Positions 8,700 through 17,475 of a stretch of 64,000 nt of DNA are shown one piece after another; the stretch's first letter is position 1; each line of letters begins with the position of its first letter. A program made the translations under genes and the position numbers. The DNA comes from Mesorhizobium sp. NBSH29 (lineage in GTDB: Bacteria > Pseudomonadota > Alphaproteobacteria > Rhizobiales > Rhizobiaceae). Where the stretch lies: contig NZ_CP045492.1 of NCBI RefSeq assembly GCF_015500055.1, forward strand, positions 1-64,000, read 5' to 3'. The notes under the pieces were generated by a model, which was not told the DNA's origin, ran no database searches, and saw nothing but the letters and a program-made list of their open reading frames with translations.

Positions 8700-10541
8700 C
8701 TACTCGGCAGCTTCGTCCTGGAGAAGAAACCCACCGGACTGGCGCTGCCACAACTGCGCATAGAGCCCGCCCTTGGCCACTAGAACATCATGCGTGCCCT
8801 CCTCGATCACGCTTCCCTGATCCATCACGACCAGTCGGTCCATCGCCGCGATTGTGGAAAGCCGGTGCGCGATGGCAATGACCGTCTTGCCCTCCATCAG
8901 CCGGTACAGGTTTTCCTGGATCGCCGCTTCTGCTTCTGAATCGAGTGCCGAAGTTGCCTCATCCAGGATCAGTATCGGCGCGTCCTTGAGCATCACCCGG
9001 GCAATTGCAATGCGCTGCCGCTGTCCGCCCGAAAGCTTGACGCCGCGTTCACCGACATGAGCATCAAACCCGCCGCGCCCTTTCGCGTCGCCGAGCCCGG
9101 CAATGAAGTCGACAGCTTCCGCACGACGCGCCGCTTCCAGCATCATCTCATCGGTCGCGTTCGGGCGACCGTAAAGAATATTGTCACGCACGGAGCGATG
9201 CAGTAGCGAAGTGTCCTGCGTGACCATGCCGATCTGCGCGCGCAGGCTGTCCTGCGTGACCTTGGAAATGTCCTGGCCATCGATCAGGATGCGCCCGCCT
9301 TCAAGGTCGTAAAAGCGCAACAGCAGATTGACCAGCGTAGACTTGCCAGCTCCAGAGCGCCCGACCAGCCCAAGCTTTTCGCCCTGCCGTACGGACAAGG
9401 ACAGCTCGTCGATAACACCCATCTGCTTGCCGTAATGGAAGCGGATTTTCTCGAACGTAATCTCGCCTCTATCCACCACAATGTCGGCTGCATTTGGCTC
9501 ATCGTCAACCACCCGCGGCATGGAGATGGAACCAATGCCATCCTGTACCGTGCCAATGTTTTCAAAGAGCGCCGACATCTCCCACATGATCCATTGCGAC
9601 ATACCCCACATGCGAAGCACCAGGCCAAGCACCACGGCAACCGCTCCAATTGAGACGGCGTTTTCCAGCCACAGCCAGATTGAAAGCGCAGCAGACGAAA
9701 CCAGCAGCGATGAGTTGATGAGGTAGAGACATCCGTAAAGCTTGGTCACCAGACGCATGGATCGATAAACCGTCTGCAGGAAGTTATTCATCCCTTCCTT
9801 GGCATGCGTGGCCTCCCTGCGTGCATGCGAAAACAGTTTTACTGTTTGGATGTTGGTGTAGCTGTCAACAATCCGCCCTGTCATGGTGGAGCGCGCATCC
9901 GCCTGTTGCTCGGCTACGGCCCCAAGGCGCGGGATGAAATACCGCAACAGCCCGACATAGACCGCAACCCACACAAGCAGCGGCATTGCCAGTCGCCAAT
10001 CAGCCGATCCCACAATGAGAAGCGCGCCTATAAAATAGACGATCACATAGTTCAAAACGTCAATAAGCTTCATCACGCATTCGCGCACCGCCAGTGCGGT
10101 CTGCATCAGCTTGGTGGCAATGCGGCCGGCGAATTCGTCCTGATAAAAACTCATCGACTGCTTCAGCAGATAGCGGTGTACCTGCCAGCGAATGCGCATC
10201 GGATAGTTGCCCATCAGAGTCTGCTGGTGGATCATCGAGCTGAAAAACACAGCTGTAGGCAGCGCAACCAGCACGATGAATGCCATCCCGATAAGCTTCC
10301 AGGATTCGGTCTGAAGGAATGTTTCCCGGTTCTGGCCGGACAGCCAGTCGACAATACTGCCAACGAAGCCGAACATCCCAACCTCGACCAACGCGATCGC
10401 GGAGTTGAAGAGGGCGGCAATGGCGATATACGGCCACGAGCCCTTGGAATAGTGCAGACAGAACGCGACGAGCGTTTTGGGGGGCTCGACCGGCTCTTCG
10501 GCAGGAAAGGGATCGAGTCGTTTTTCGAACCAGCGAAACAT
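8700..10541 (-). CDS. ABC exporter, fused permease and ATPase (first of tandem pair)
   Basis: This is a half-size ABC exporter, 613 aa, with about six membrane helices (about 35-320) followed by an ATPase domain: Walker A GRSGAGKST, signature LSGGQRQRIAIAR, Walker B LILDEATSALDSE. Both ATPases of the pair keep the catalytic Glu, so neither site looks degenerate, unlike many heterodimeric exporters. It is separated from the downstream paralogue by 159 bases, which is long for a tight operon. The C-terminal 200 residues of the two proteins are strikingly alike, including the shared tail AQLW-RQSGGFL. Confidence 0.93.
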   Translation of the reverse strand: MFRWFEKRLDPFPAEEPVEPPKTLVAFCLHYSKGSWPYIAIAALFNSAIALVEVGMFGFVGSIVDWLSGQNRETFLQTESWKLIGMAFIVLVALPTAVFFSSMIHQQTLMGNYPMRIRWQVHRYLLKQSMSFYQDEFAGRIATKLMQTALAVRECVMKLIDVLNYVIVYFIGALLIVGSADWRLAMPLLVWVAVYVGLLRYFIPRLGAVAEQQADARSTMTGRIVDSYTNIQTVKLFSHARREATHAKEGMNNFLQTVYRSMRLVTKLYGCLYLINSSLLVSSAALSIWLWLENAVSIGAVAVVLGLVLRMWGMSQWIMWEMSALFENIGTVQDGIGSISMPRVVDDEPNAADIVVDRGEITFEKIRFHYGKQMGVIDELSLSVRQGEKLGLVGRSGAGKSTLVNLLLRFYDLEGGRILIDGQDISKVTQDSLRAQIGMVTQDTSLLHRSVRDNILYGRPNATDEMMLEAARRAEAVDFIAGLGDAKGRGGFDAHVGERGVKLSGGQRQRIAIARVMLKDAPILILDEATSALDSEAEAAIQENLYRLMEGKTVIAIAHRLSTIAAMDRLVVMDQGSVIEEGTHDVLVAKGGLYAQLWQRQSGGFLLQDEAAE

Positions 10542-10583
10542 GTTTCAGTCTTTCAAATCAGTGCGGAAATGAATGTGCCCGGA

Positions 10584-10979
10584 TCAGGCAGCAGCGCGTT
10601 GTGACGCGGACGGCTCCGCCTCCAGCTTGTCCACCGGAAGCGCTTCCACGTCGTCAGTATAAGATGCCGGCGCAGGTTTGCCGATGGGCTCGAGCACCGC
10701 TGGTGACAACAGTGCCGCAGGTGCAATTTCGAGCGATTCCACGGACCCCGCCAGCCGTTGCGCATAGACGATGAGCCGGCGCAGCCAAGGGCGGTAATGG
10801 GGATCTGGCACCACCATCGACGGGTCGAAATCGGGCAGCCCTCCGCGATGCGACCGTACAGCCTTATCAGCCTTCGAAGTGTGGTAGAAACGCTCCCCCA
10901 TCAGCAGCATCCAGGCATGCAGTTTTCGCTCGTGCAGGCCGGCTTTGTCGGGAATCCTTGGTTGAAAAAAATTGAACAT
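10584..10979 (-). CDS. conserved hypothetical protein
   Basis: I do not recognise this 131-aa protein. It starts MFNFFQPRIPDKAGLHERKL and looks soluble, with a Pro-rich C-terminal half and no signal peptide or membrane helix. The start at 10979 is well supported by a near-perfect Shine-Dalgarno (GGGAGGTGATC just before the ATG); a longer frame exists but lacks one. It lies 42 bases upstream of the ABC exporter pair on the same strand, so it may be the first gene of that operon. Confidence 0.75.
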   Translation of the reverse strand: MFNFFQPRIPDKAGLHERKLHAWMLLMGERFYHTSKADKAVRSHRGGLPDFDPSMVVPDPHYRPWLRRLIVYAQRLAGSVESLEIAPAALLSPAVLEPIGKPAPASYTDDVEALPVDKLEAEPSASQRAAA

Positions 10980-11408
10980 GATCACCTCCCAGATAGGGCA
11001 AAGGCGTTGGCGATAGGGGTGCAAAGCTGTCGGTGACCCAGTGAGAGCCACGAAGCGGTCAGCAAATGAGAAGGCAATCTAGGCGGAGCAGTCAGCCCGC
11101 GCGGCGGTTCGGAAAACATCGAACGAATCCTTCAATAACCGGGATAAAAATCCGGCGGGATTCGCGATCTTGCTTTGGATGTACGTTAAAGCGTCGGAAC
11201 CGAAACCGCCGTTAGGCTGAAAGCCCACCAGTTCGGCAGGCGCTTGGTGCGATAAAAAACATATATTCCATGCCTGCCTCCGTCGGTTCGTGTTGACAAT
11301 GAAGGCTCTATAGCTCCATCGGTCGCCGTTGACTACCGTAGCGGGAGCTCCGGCTGCAATGAAACCAAACACTGTTGCGAAATCGCCACATTTTAGCGAG
11401 GCACGAAA
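10980..11408. other. intergenic region between divergent genes
   Basis: These 429 bases separate the divergent hypothetical gene and trmL, so both promoters should lie here. A long minus-strand frame crosses it, but its sequence is only the antisense of trmL plus non-coding DNA. No further gene is supported. Confidence 0.55.
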
Positions 11409-11867
11409 GTGGCTGAAGGAATTAGAATTGCGCTCTATCAACCTGACATCGCGGGCAACACCGGCACTATGTTGCGTATGGCTGCCTGCCTCGGCATCGC
11501 GGTAGATCTGATCGAGCCCGCTGGCTTCGACATCTCGGACCGGGCGCTCAAGCGGGCCGGCATGGATTATCTCGAAATGGCCTTCCTCACCCGCCATGTC
11601 GATTTTGATCGATTCGAGGAGTGGAGAAAGCAGGAGGGTCGAAGGCTGGTGCTTCTCTCCACCAAGGCCGACCGAGCCTACACCACCTTCAACTTCCAGG
11701 CTGGCGACTGTCTTCTGGTCGGCCGCGAATCCGCTGGCGTGCCTGATGCGGTTCACGCCCGCGCCGACGCCTCGATCATTATTCCGATGAAGGGTGGCGG
11801 CCGCAGCCTCAATGTTGCGCTTGCCGCTTCCATGGTGGTTGGCGAAGCACTGCGTCAGCTGGGTTAG
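11409..11867 (+). CDS. trmL: tRNA (cytidine(34)-2'-O)-methyltransferase, SPOUT family
   Basis: This is a small SpoU/TrmH-type methyltransferase, 152 aa, the length of TrmL, which methylates the 2'-O of the wobble nucleotide of some leucine tRNAs using SAM. The three SPOUT motifs are present: NTGTMLR near the N-terminus, LVGRESAGVP in the middle and IPMKGGGRSLNVALAASM at the end, which forms the trefoil knot. The start is GTG at 11409 with GAGG 7 bases upstream. Confidence 0.9.
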   Translation: MAEGIRIALYQPDIAGNTGTMLRMAACLGIAVDLIEPAGFDISDRALKRAGMDYLEMAFLTRHVDFDRFEEWRKQEGRRLVLLSTKADRAYTTFNFQAGDCLLVGRESAGVPDAVHARADASIIIPMKGGGRSLNVALAASMVVGEALRQLG

Positions 11868-11965
11868 ATTTCTAAACGACATCACGGATCTCCGGGGAAC
11901 AGTGATGCCGTTCTCGAACTTCAACCATGCTTTAAATCAAGCGAAAACTTCGGATCGAAGAAGCC

Positions 11966-11999
11966 GTGCTGACACCGGCATGTCAGCACAAAATGCCGG
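11966..11999. terminator. interlocking inverted repeats after trmL (possible two-way terminator)
   Basis: Two overlapping stems share bases and cannot form together. One is a perfect 9-bp stem with a 6-base loop (11966-11974 with 11981-11989). The other is a 7-bp stem (11975-11981 with 11993-11999). They sit between the convergent trmL and the small gene at 12006. There is no clear T-run, so the terminator reading is an inference. Confidence 0.5.
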
Positions 12000-12005
12000 C
12001 CCGAT

Positions 12006-12263
12006 TCAGTCAGCGGTCGGCAGCCGGCGAATCGTAAACTCGATGAAATCGTCCGGACGCTCGAACCAGCTTTCGATCTCGGTCCAGTAGGCCTGCTTGG
12101 GCCAACGATCAAAGCACTCGCGCGCTTTGACGCGGGCGGCAGGTCTTGGCAACAGAAAGGTCTCGCGCAAAAACCCGTCGCGCGGGCTGCGAGCCCGTTC
12201 TGCACGTGCTTCCTCGAGCTTCTTTTTCAGCCCGGTGAGCGGTGGTCTTGCCGGGGTGCGCAC
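12006..12263 (-). CDS. small conserved hypothetical protein
   Basis: This is an 85-aa basic soluble protein with no signal peptide or membrane segment and no family I can name. The N-terminal half is rich in Lys, Arg and Glu; the C-terminal half has aromatic residues (YWTEIESWFERPDDFIEF). The start is GTG at 12263, supported by AAGGAG 6 bases upstream. It is convergent to trmL and divergent from hemF. The codon pattern and ribosome binding site favour a real gene. Confidence 0.7.
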   Translation of the reverse strand: MRTPARPPLTGLKKKLEEARAERARSPRDGFLRETFLLPRPAARVKARECFDRWPKQAYWTEIESWFERPDDFIEFTIRRLPTAD

Positions 12264-12379
12264 AAAGAACTCCTTGACCCTCGTGATTTAAAGACTAGGG
12301 ATCGCGTGCTCAAAAGACGAGTCAAAATTTGCGTGCGGGTTCTCCGCCCGCTTTCACCAAGAACCGGAGACGGCGCACC

Positions 12380-13294
12380 ATGGATCGCCCCGAAATCCCG
12401 GCGGGTTTGCCTGCGGACATAGAAACGAAAAAGGAACTGGCAAAAGCCTGGTTCGAAACGCTTCGCGACCGCATCTGCGCTACGCTTGAGAGCATCGAGG
12501 ATTCAGTCAGCGGGCCGCAATCAAGCTGGGCTCCGGGACGCTTTGAGCGCACACCCTGGACGCGCGATGAGGGCAACGGCGGTGGCGGCGTCATGTCGAT
12601 GATGCATGGCCGCGTGTTTGAGAAAGTCGGCGTCCATGTCTCGACAGTCCACGGTGAATTTTCGCCCGAATTTCGCAAGCAGATGCCGGGCGCCGAGGAA
12701 GACCCGCGCTTTTGGGCAAGCGGCATTTCGCTGATTGCCCATCCGTGGAACCCGCATGTGCCGGCTGTTCACATGAACACCCGCATGGTGGTGACGTCGC
12801 GCCACTGGTTCGGTGGCGGCGCCGACCTGACACCGGTTCTCGAGCGCAAGCGTAGCCAAGATGATCCTGACACGCTGGCATTCCACAAGGCGATGCAATT
12901 TGCTTGCGAAAAACATAAGGCCGTCGCCGACTACGACCGCCTGAAGGCCTGGTGCGAAGAGTATTTCTTCCTGCCGCACCGCAATGAGGCCCGTGGCGTC
13001 GGCGGCATCTTTTTCGATTGGCAGCATTCGAATGAAGAAGTTGGGGGCTGGGCCGCCGATTTCCGCTTCACGCAGGATATCGGCCGAACCTTCCTCGTCG
13101 TCTACAGGCATCTCGTCGAGGCGAACTACAACAACAACTGGACCGATGCCGAACGTGAAGAGCAACTGATCCGCCGCGGCCGATATGTCGAGTTCAACCT
13201 TCTGTACGACCGCGGCACGATTTTCGGTCTGAAAACCGGCGGCAATGTGAATTCGATCCTGTCCAGCCTGCCGCCAGAGGTGAAGTGGGTGTGA
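12380..13294 (+). CDS. hemF: oxygen-dependent coproporphyrinogen III oxidase
   Basis: This heme biosynthesis enzyme decarboxylates coproporphyrinogen III to protoporphyrinogen IX using O2. It has 304 aa. Typical HemF stretches are [20 protein letters not shown] near the N-terminus, [10 protein letters not shown] in the middle, and GVGGIFFDW and [15 protein letters not shown] toward the C-terminus, the last being nearly invariant in the family. I chose ATG 12380 over the longer frame because family homology starts there and GGAGA lies upstream. It fits an aerobic lifestyle together with the bc1 complex. Confidence 0.96.
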   Translation: MDRPEIPAGLPADIETKKELAKAWFETLRDRICATLESIEDSVSGPQSSWAPGRFERTPWTRDEGNGGGGVMSMMHGRVFEKVGVHVSTVHGEFSPEFRKQMPGAEEDPRFWASGISLIAHPWNPHVPAVHMNTRMVVTSRHWFGGGADLTPVLERKRSQDDPDTLAFHKAMQFACEKHKAVADYDRLKAWCEEYFFLPHRNEARGVGGIFFDWQHSNEEVGGWAADFRFTQDIGRTFLVVYRHLVEANYNNNWTDAEREEQLIRRGRYVEFNLLYDRGTIFGLKTGGNVNSILSSLPPEVKWV

Positions 13295-13297
13295 CGC

Positions 13298-13489
13298 CTA
13301 TTCCCGACAGGCGCGCAGCGACCGCGCTGGCAGGTCCGCGAGTTCCACCAAGCTCATTTCCGCTATAACCGGATGTGCGAGGGGGTCGCGTCGCCAGCCC
13401 GTACATGTTTGATCAGGGTTCGCCGTTAAACCCGGTGAGCGCTTTTGCAAAACAGCAGTGAGTATGCGTTCGAAAATTGCCTGGAACAT
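13298..13489 (-). CDS. small protein divergent from LysR regulator
   Basis: This is a 63-aa protein without a firm family. The C-terminal segment DPLAHPVIAEMSLVELADLP resembles the tail of small proteins (DUF1127-like) that often lie divergently beside GcvA-type LysR genes in rhizobia; this comparison is from memory. I chose ATG 13489, not the longer frame, because GGAGG lies 8 bases upstream. It ends 3 bases after hemF, convergently. Its position back-to-back with the LysR gene suggests it is a target of that regulator. Confidence 0.6.
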   Translation of the reverse strand: MFQAIFERILTAVLQKRSPGLTANPDQTCTGWRRDPLAHPVIAEMSLVELADLPARSLRACRE

Positions 13490-13561
13490 CGTTGCGGCCT
13501 CCATCTGCCGATAATCAAGAAAATCGTTCTTCAACGTGTTGGATTCAATGGAGTTCTACAC

Positions 13562-13578
13562 TTTTCTGGTATAGAAAA
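13562..13578. promoter_or_regulatory. inverted repeat at LysR start, candidate operator
   Basis: A perfect 6-bp inverted repeat with a 5-base spacer, TTTTCT-N5-AGAAAA, ends 5 bases before the ATG of the LysR gene. A second overlapping repeat has arms TTCTA and TAGAA. LysR proteins bind such dyads in the intergenic space shared with their target; that role is inferred here. Confidence 0.45.
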
Positions 13579-13583
13579 CCTAT

Positions 13584-14492
13584 ATGAGGAACCTGAACCG
13601 CGTTCAGTTGAACGGTCTTCGCGCCCTCGAGGCGGCAGGGCGTCTCGGCTCATTGCAGCGAGCCGCAGACGAACTCGGTGTATCGCCCGGCGCCGTAAGC
13701 CAGCAGATCATCAAGACCGAGCGGCAACTAGCGACCGCCGTCTTTGATCGGACGCCCTCTGGTCTGCGCGCAACCAGGGCAGGCGCTACCCTGCTCACCC
13801 GGCTGACAGGTGCTTTCCGCGAACTCGATCACGCCGTTGCATCTGTCGCCGAGCAGGAAGACACCACGCTGACGATTTCAGTCGCGCCGGTGTTTGCTTC
13901 CAAATGGCTGGTGCCGCGGCTGGCCTCATTTCGGAAACACCATCCGGAATTTCGCGTCCGCATTGATGCTACTACCGAACTGGTTGATCCTGACCGCTCC
14001 GACATTGACCTGTGCATTCGTGTCGGTCTCGACAACTGGCCAAAGGTCAAAGCCGGCTTTTTGCTCCCGCAGGAGGTTTTTCCAGTCTGCGCGCCTGACC
14101 TTGCTGAAAAGCTGGAAAACCCCTCAGACCTTGCAAACCTGCCGATCATTCGCGATGCCAATTCCAACTTGAGCTGGAACATCTGGCTAAAACCTTTTGG
14201 CCTTTCGGATACAATTCTTGGCTTGGGCGACACCTTCACCGACGCCTCGCTCTGCCTCGATGCCGCGATTTCCGGCCAGGGCGTCATGCTCGCATGGCAG
14301 ACGCTCGCCTTCGATGCCCTACGCTCCGGTTTGCTCGTCGCGCCGTTCCGCGAGCGTGTAGCATCAGGCTATGGCTACTACATAATCACCTCTGCAACCC
14401 GACGCGAGCCGCCGAAGGTGGCCCGGTTCCGCGCTTGGTTGAAGGAAGAGATTGCGGCGAGCGTGGTTGATGGTGACGCGATCCGGCAATGA
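13584..14492 (+). CDS. LysR family transcriptional regulator (GcvA type)
   Basis: This is a LysR regulator, 302 aa: winged helix-turn-helix at about residues 8-66 (LGSLQRAADELGVSPGAVSQ) and a periplasmic-binding-like effector domain from about 92. The closest pattern is the GcvA-like group, which in rhizobia often pairs with a divergent tiny gene, as here. No Shine-Dalgarno is visible before the ATG, and a dyad overlaps that spot, so the transcript may be leaderless or start further down; homology begins at this ATG. The effector is unknown. Confidence 0.88.
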   Translation: MRNLNRVQLNGLRALEAAGRLGSLQRAADELGVSPGAVSQQIIKTERQLATAVFDRTPSGLRATRAGATLLTRLTGAFRELDHAVASVAEQEDTTLTISVAPVFASKWLVPRLASFRKHHPEFRVRIDATTELVDPDRSDIDLCIRVGLDNWPKVKAGFLLPQEVFPVCAPDLAEKLENPSDLANLPIIRDANSNLSWNIWLKPFGLSDTILGLGDTFTDASLCLDAAISGQGVMLAWQTLAFDALRSGLLVAPFRERVASGYGYYIITSATRREPPKVARFRAWLKEEIAASVVDGDAIRQ

Positions 14493-14622
14493 GCGGGCTG
14501 ATCCACAGCGAAAGCTCCCGGCGCTTGGTTCGCCTCGAGGTAGAGCCCAATCTGGCTGTCGCGCCGCACGCGCCCGTGCTATAATCTGAACTCACGCGAA
14601 ATCAGCAGAAGGGAGAAGCTCG

Positions 14623-14808
14623 ATGAAGGAATTCCACTGCGGAACGTTGGTCCCCGGCTGCGACTGGCACACCCGTCATCAGGAAGAGGCCGAGATCATG
14701 CGCCGCGCTGCAGAACATATGCGTAACACCCATGGCGAGACGACGATCCGTGAAACCATGATCGAAGCGATCCGCTCACGCATTGAAAAGGTACGCGACG
14801 CCGCCTAA
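14623..14808 (+). CDS. DUF1059 domain small protein
   Basis: This 61-aa protein matches the DUF1059 family, known for an N-terminal Cys/His pattern: here CGTLVPGCDWHTRHQEEAEI, with Cys6, Cys13, His16 and His19 suggestive of metal binding. A GGGAG ribosome binding site precedes the ATG. The biochemical function of the family is not established to my knowledge. It ends 2 bases from the convergent cca gene. Confidence 0.82.
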   Translation: MKEFHCGTLVPGCDWHTRHQEEAEIMRRAAEHMRNTHGETTIRETMIEAIRSRIEKVRDAA

Positions 14809-14810
14809 CC

Positions 14811-16076
14811 TTAAACTTGTGAAATTTCAGCGGCGCGTGCCATCAGCGCGTCGCGTTCCAGCACGAAACCGCTGTCGATCCACAATGTCTCCAGCCGTTT
14901 TAGCGTGTGTCCAAGCGCCGCGCCCTGCTTCATGCCAAGGTCCGTCAGGTCGCTGCCCCTGATGGGGAATTCTGGACGTTGCCATTCCTGCACAAAGCGA
15001 AGTTGCCGTATATAGGAACCGGCTTCCATCAAGCTTTTGTCGCCTGCTTCGGCACGCTCTCGTGCCGCGATGAGATGAAGACGCAACCGGTCAGCAACAC
15101 CCAGCGGATCACCTCTGTAAAGCGCCTGAGATAGCGCCACGTCGCTTGTCTCCTTCGCAAGCGGTGCCGTGATACTCCATCCACGCAATCGCTGCGCATC
15201 CGATTTCGACAGCTTCAACCGCTCGGCCAGCGTCTTCATCCGCGCTGCGTCAGGCGGCACAATCGCCTCAAGCCTCAGCAGCGGATCAACATGCCAACTC
15301 AGATCCCGCTCGGCTTTCACCAGCGCATGGATCGAATCAATGCCCCATTTCTCGCTCTCGGGCAGAACCTTGGAAAGCACGCCTGCCTGGCGCATCCACA
15401 ACAGCGCACGTGACGGATCAGGCGCTGCCAACAACCTCTTCAGCTCATTCCAGACCCGCTCAGCCGACAATTGGTCGAGCCCATCTTTCAGCCGCGCGCA
15501 GGCTTTCAGCCCAGCCGCATCGGGCCGACCGGAGCCGTACCATGCGAAAAAGCGGAAGAACCGCAAGATCCGCAAATTGTCTTCGCGGATACGCGTTTCG
15601 GCATCGCCGATAAAACGCAGGGTGCGGCTTTCAAGATCAGCGAGCCCGCCAACCAGATCAACCACCGTTCCATCCGCATTGGCGTAAAGCGCGTTGATGG
15701 TGAAGTCGCGCCGCTCGGCATCACGCAACCAATCGCGCCCGAACACCACTTTGGCATGCCGGCCATCGGTGTCGATGTCAGAGCGCAAGGTTGTCACCTC
15801 GAACGCCTGGCCCTTGGCAACCACCGTGATGGTGCCATGCTCTGCACCCGTCGGCACTGCCTTGAACCCCGCTGCCTCGGCGCGGCGCACCGTCTCCTCG
15901 GGGCGATTGGTGGTCGCAATGTCAATATCAGTGACCGGCTCGTTCAGAAGCGTATTGCGCACTGCGCCGCCGGCAATTCTTGATTCTTCACCGGAAGCCG
16001 AGAGAACCGCCAGAAGCGATTGAAGTGATTCGCCTTTCAGCCATGACGCTGCGGCAACCGACCTGACCCCGTTCAT
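14811..16076 (-). CDS. cca: CCA tRNA nucleotidyltransferase
   Basis: This enzyme adds or repairs the 3' CCA of tRNAs (class II). It has 421 aa. The nucleotidyltransferase head is at about residues 15-170, with the G-G-A-V-R motif (IAGGAVRNTLL) and the metal-binding DID in EPVTDIDIAT. The conserved GRDWLRDAERRDFTINALY segment follows. Its start overlaps the stop of the CoA pyrophosphatase gene (ATGA), so it is translationally coupled in the order DUF1285, NUDIX, cca. Confidence 0.94.
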   Translation of the reverse strand: MNGVRSVAAASWLKGESLQSLLAVLSASGEESRIAGGAVRNTLLNEPVTDIDIATTNRPEETVRRAEAAGFKAVPTGAEHGTITVVAKGQAFEVTTLRSDIDTDGRHAKVVFGRDWLRDAERRDFTINALYANADGTVVDLVGGLADLESRTLRFIGDAETRIREDNLRILRFFRFFAWYGSGRPDAAGLKACARLKDGLDQLSAERVWNELKRLLAAPDPSRALLWMRQAGVLSKVLPESEKWGIDSIHALVKAERDLSWHVDPLLRLEAIVPPDAARMKTLAERLKLSKSDAQRLRGWSITAPLAKETSDVALSQALYRGDPLGVADRLRLHLIAARERAEAGDKSLMEAGSYIRQLRFVQEWQRPEFPIRGSDLTDLGMKQGAALGHTLKRLETLWIDSGFVLERDALMARAAEISQV

Positions 16077-16705
16077 GTGTAAAGCCTTTCATAGAGCGTG
16101 CGCACAATCCCGGCAGTCACGCCCCATATGCGCCTTTCGCCAAACTGGATGGCGTAGAAGTAGCGCTCATGCCCCTGCCACATCCGGCTGTCCATTATGT
16201 GGTTTTGAGGGTCCATAACAAAGCGAAGTGGCACCTCGAATGCATCCGCAACCTCGTCCTGATTGAGCGTCATGAGATAGTCTGCGCGCACGATGCCCAG
16301 CACCGGCGCAATTCGAAAACCGCTCCCCGACAGATAATCCGGCATGCGGCCTACGATCTCAATATCGTCCGGTCCAAGCCCGATTTCTTCTGTTGTCTCA
16401 CGCACTGCAGCCGCTTCGGGAGAGGCATCTTCCGCATCAATTGCGCCGCCGGGAAAAGCCACTTGGCCGGCATGGTTACGCAGATGCTCGGTGCGCAGTG
16501 TCAGCAGCAAAGACGAGTCTGCGCCGCGGTCAACAACCGGGATTAGCACAGCGGCATCGCGCATTCCCGCCTTCAGCAGCAAGTCACGGCTTCCCGGATT
16601 GAGGCAATGGTCGCCATAGTCAATGTCCGCCGGTGCCCCGCCCTGGCGCGCGGCGCGCAGGCGAAAATCCTCGGCTGAAAACCGTATCTCCGAACGCACA
16701 TCCAT
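16073..16705 (-). CDS. CoA pyrophosphatase, NUDIX family
   Basis: This NUDIX hydrolase, 210 aa, likely cleaves CoA or its derivatives to 3',5'-ADP and acyl-phosphopantetheine. Both the CoA-specific motif (LLTLRTEHLRNHAGQVAFPGG begins near residue 62) and the Nudix box (GGAIDAEDASPEAAAVRETT followed by EEIGLG) are seen. It lies between DUF1285 (1 base away) and cca (overlap), an order I associate with many Hyphomicrobiales genomes. Confidence 0.92.
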   Translation of the reverse strand: MDVRSEIRFSAEDFRLRAARQGGAPADIDYGDHCLNPGSRDLLLKAGMRDAAVLIPVVDRGADSSLLLTLRTEHLRNHAGQVAFPGGAIDAEDASPEAAAVRETTEEIGLGPDDIEIVGRMPDYLSGSGFRIAPVLGIVRADYLMTLNQDEVADAFEVPLRFVMDPQNHIMDSRMWQGHERYFYAIQFGERRIWGVTAGIVRTLYERLYT

Positions 16706-16706
16706 G

Positions 16707-17375
16707 TCAGAGGCTCAGCCGCTGGAGTGTTTCGGATGGCATGATGGGATATATCTCACCACCCGAACGCACCGCAAACATGCGTTGATTTCCGATGTCG
16801 ATCTCCTCGCCATGCTGAACAAGTTCGTACATCACCGACCGGGCCACCAGTGCCTCCAGCCGACCACGTACCAGCACATAAGGTTTCAATCCGCCGGTCT
16901 CGGCCTCATCGACGAAACGCAGCGGATGAGACGGCCCCGCCTCGACCACGTCGCCGACATTGGTGCGGAATGTGATAAGCTGCGCATCGCCATGTCCGGC
17001 GACATTCATCTCAACCGCCACGAAAGGTGCATCGACAACCCTGATGCCGACCTTTTCGACCGGAGTTATCAGATAGGTTTTGCCGTCCTCATCCTTGCGC
17101 AGAACCGTCGAAAAAAGCTGAACCAGAGCCAACCGTCCGATAGGTGTTCCCAGGTAGAACCAGGTACCGTCGGGGCGGATCTCCATGTCCAGGTCACCGC
17201 AGAAGTCAGGGTTCCAGCGGTCCACAGGTGGCAGCCCCTTTCCAGCCCGCGCTGCACGTGAGATCAGCGCTGCTAGTCCGGCACTGTCACCGGCATCGTT
17301 CAAACTGGGGTTGTTCGGTTCTGTTTCGTTGGCCATCGTCACGAAATAGTCACTGTTGTTACGCTTGTCAGCCAT
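16707..17375 (-). CDS. DUF1285 domain protein
   Basis: This 222-aa soluble protein belongs to the DUF1285 family, whose function is unknown. The conserved core starts around the GLPPVDRWNPDFCGDLDMEI segment (about residues 48-67). The open frame runs much further upstream, but that part is antisense to moxR, so I placed the start at ATG 17375; an ATG at 17336 is an alternative. It is divergent from the moxR cluster, with about 100 bases for both promoters. Confidence 0.85.
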   Translation of the reverse strand: MADKRNNSDYFVTMANETEPNNPSLNDAGDSAGLAALISRAARAGKGLPPVDRWNPDFCGDLDMEIRPDGTWFYLGTPIGRLALVQLFSTVLRKDEDGKTYLITPVEKVGIRVVDAPFVAVEMNVAGHGDAQLITFRTNVGDVVEAGPSHPLRFVDEAETGGLKPYVLVRGRLEALVARSVMYELVQHGEEIDIGNQRMFAVRSGGEIYPIMPSETLQRLSL

Positions 17376-17475
17376 GACCGGTGATTTAAGTTCGCTGGCA
17401 GGGGTGAGGTGCACCCCTGAGTCGCACCTGGAGCGCACATATTGGCCGCTCCGATTGATCGAAGGATAATGCCCC

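Noticed and set aside
11079-11924. 281-codon minus-strand open frame across trmL
   Set aside because: It is antisense to trmL, which has full SPOUT motifs and a good ribosome binding site. The minus-strand product shows no family pattern.
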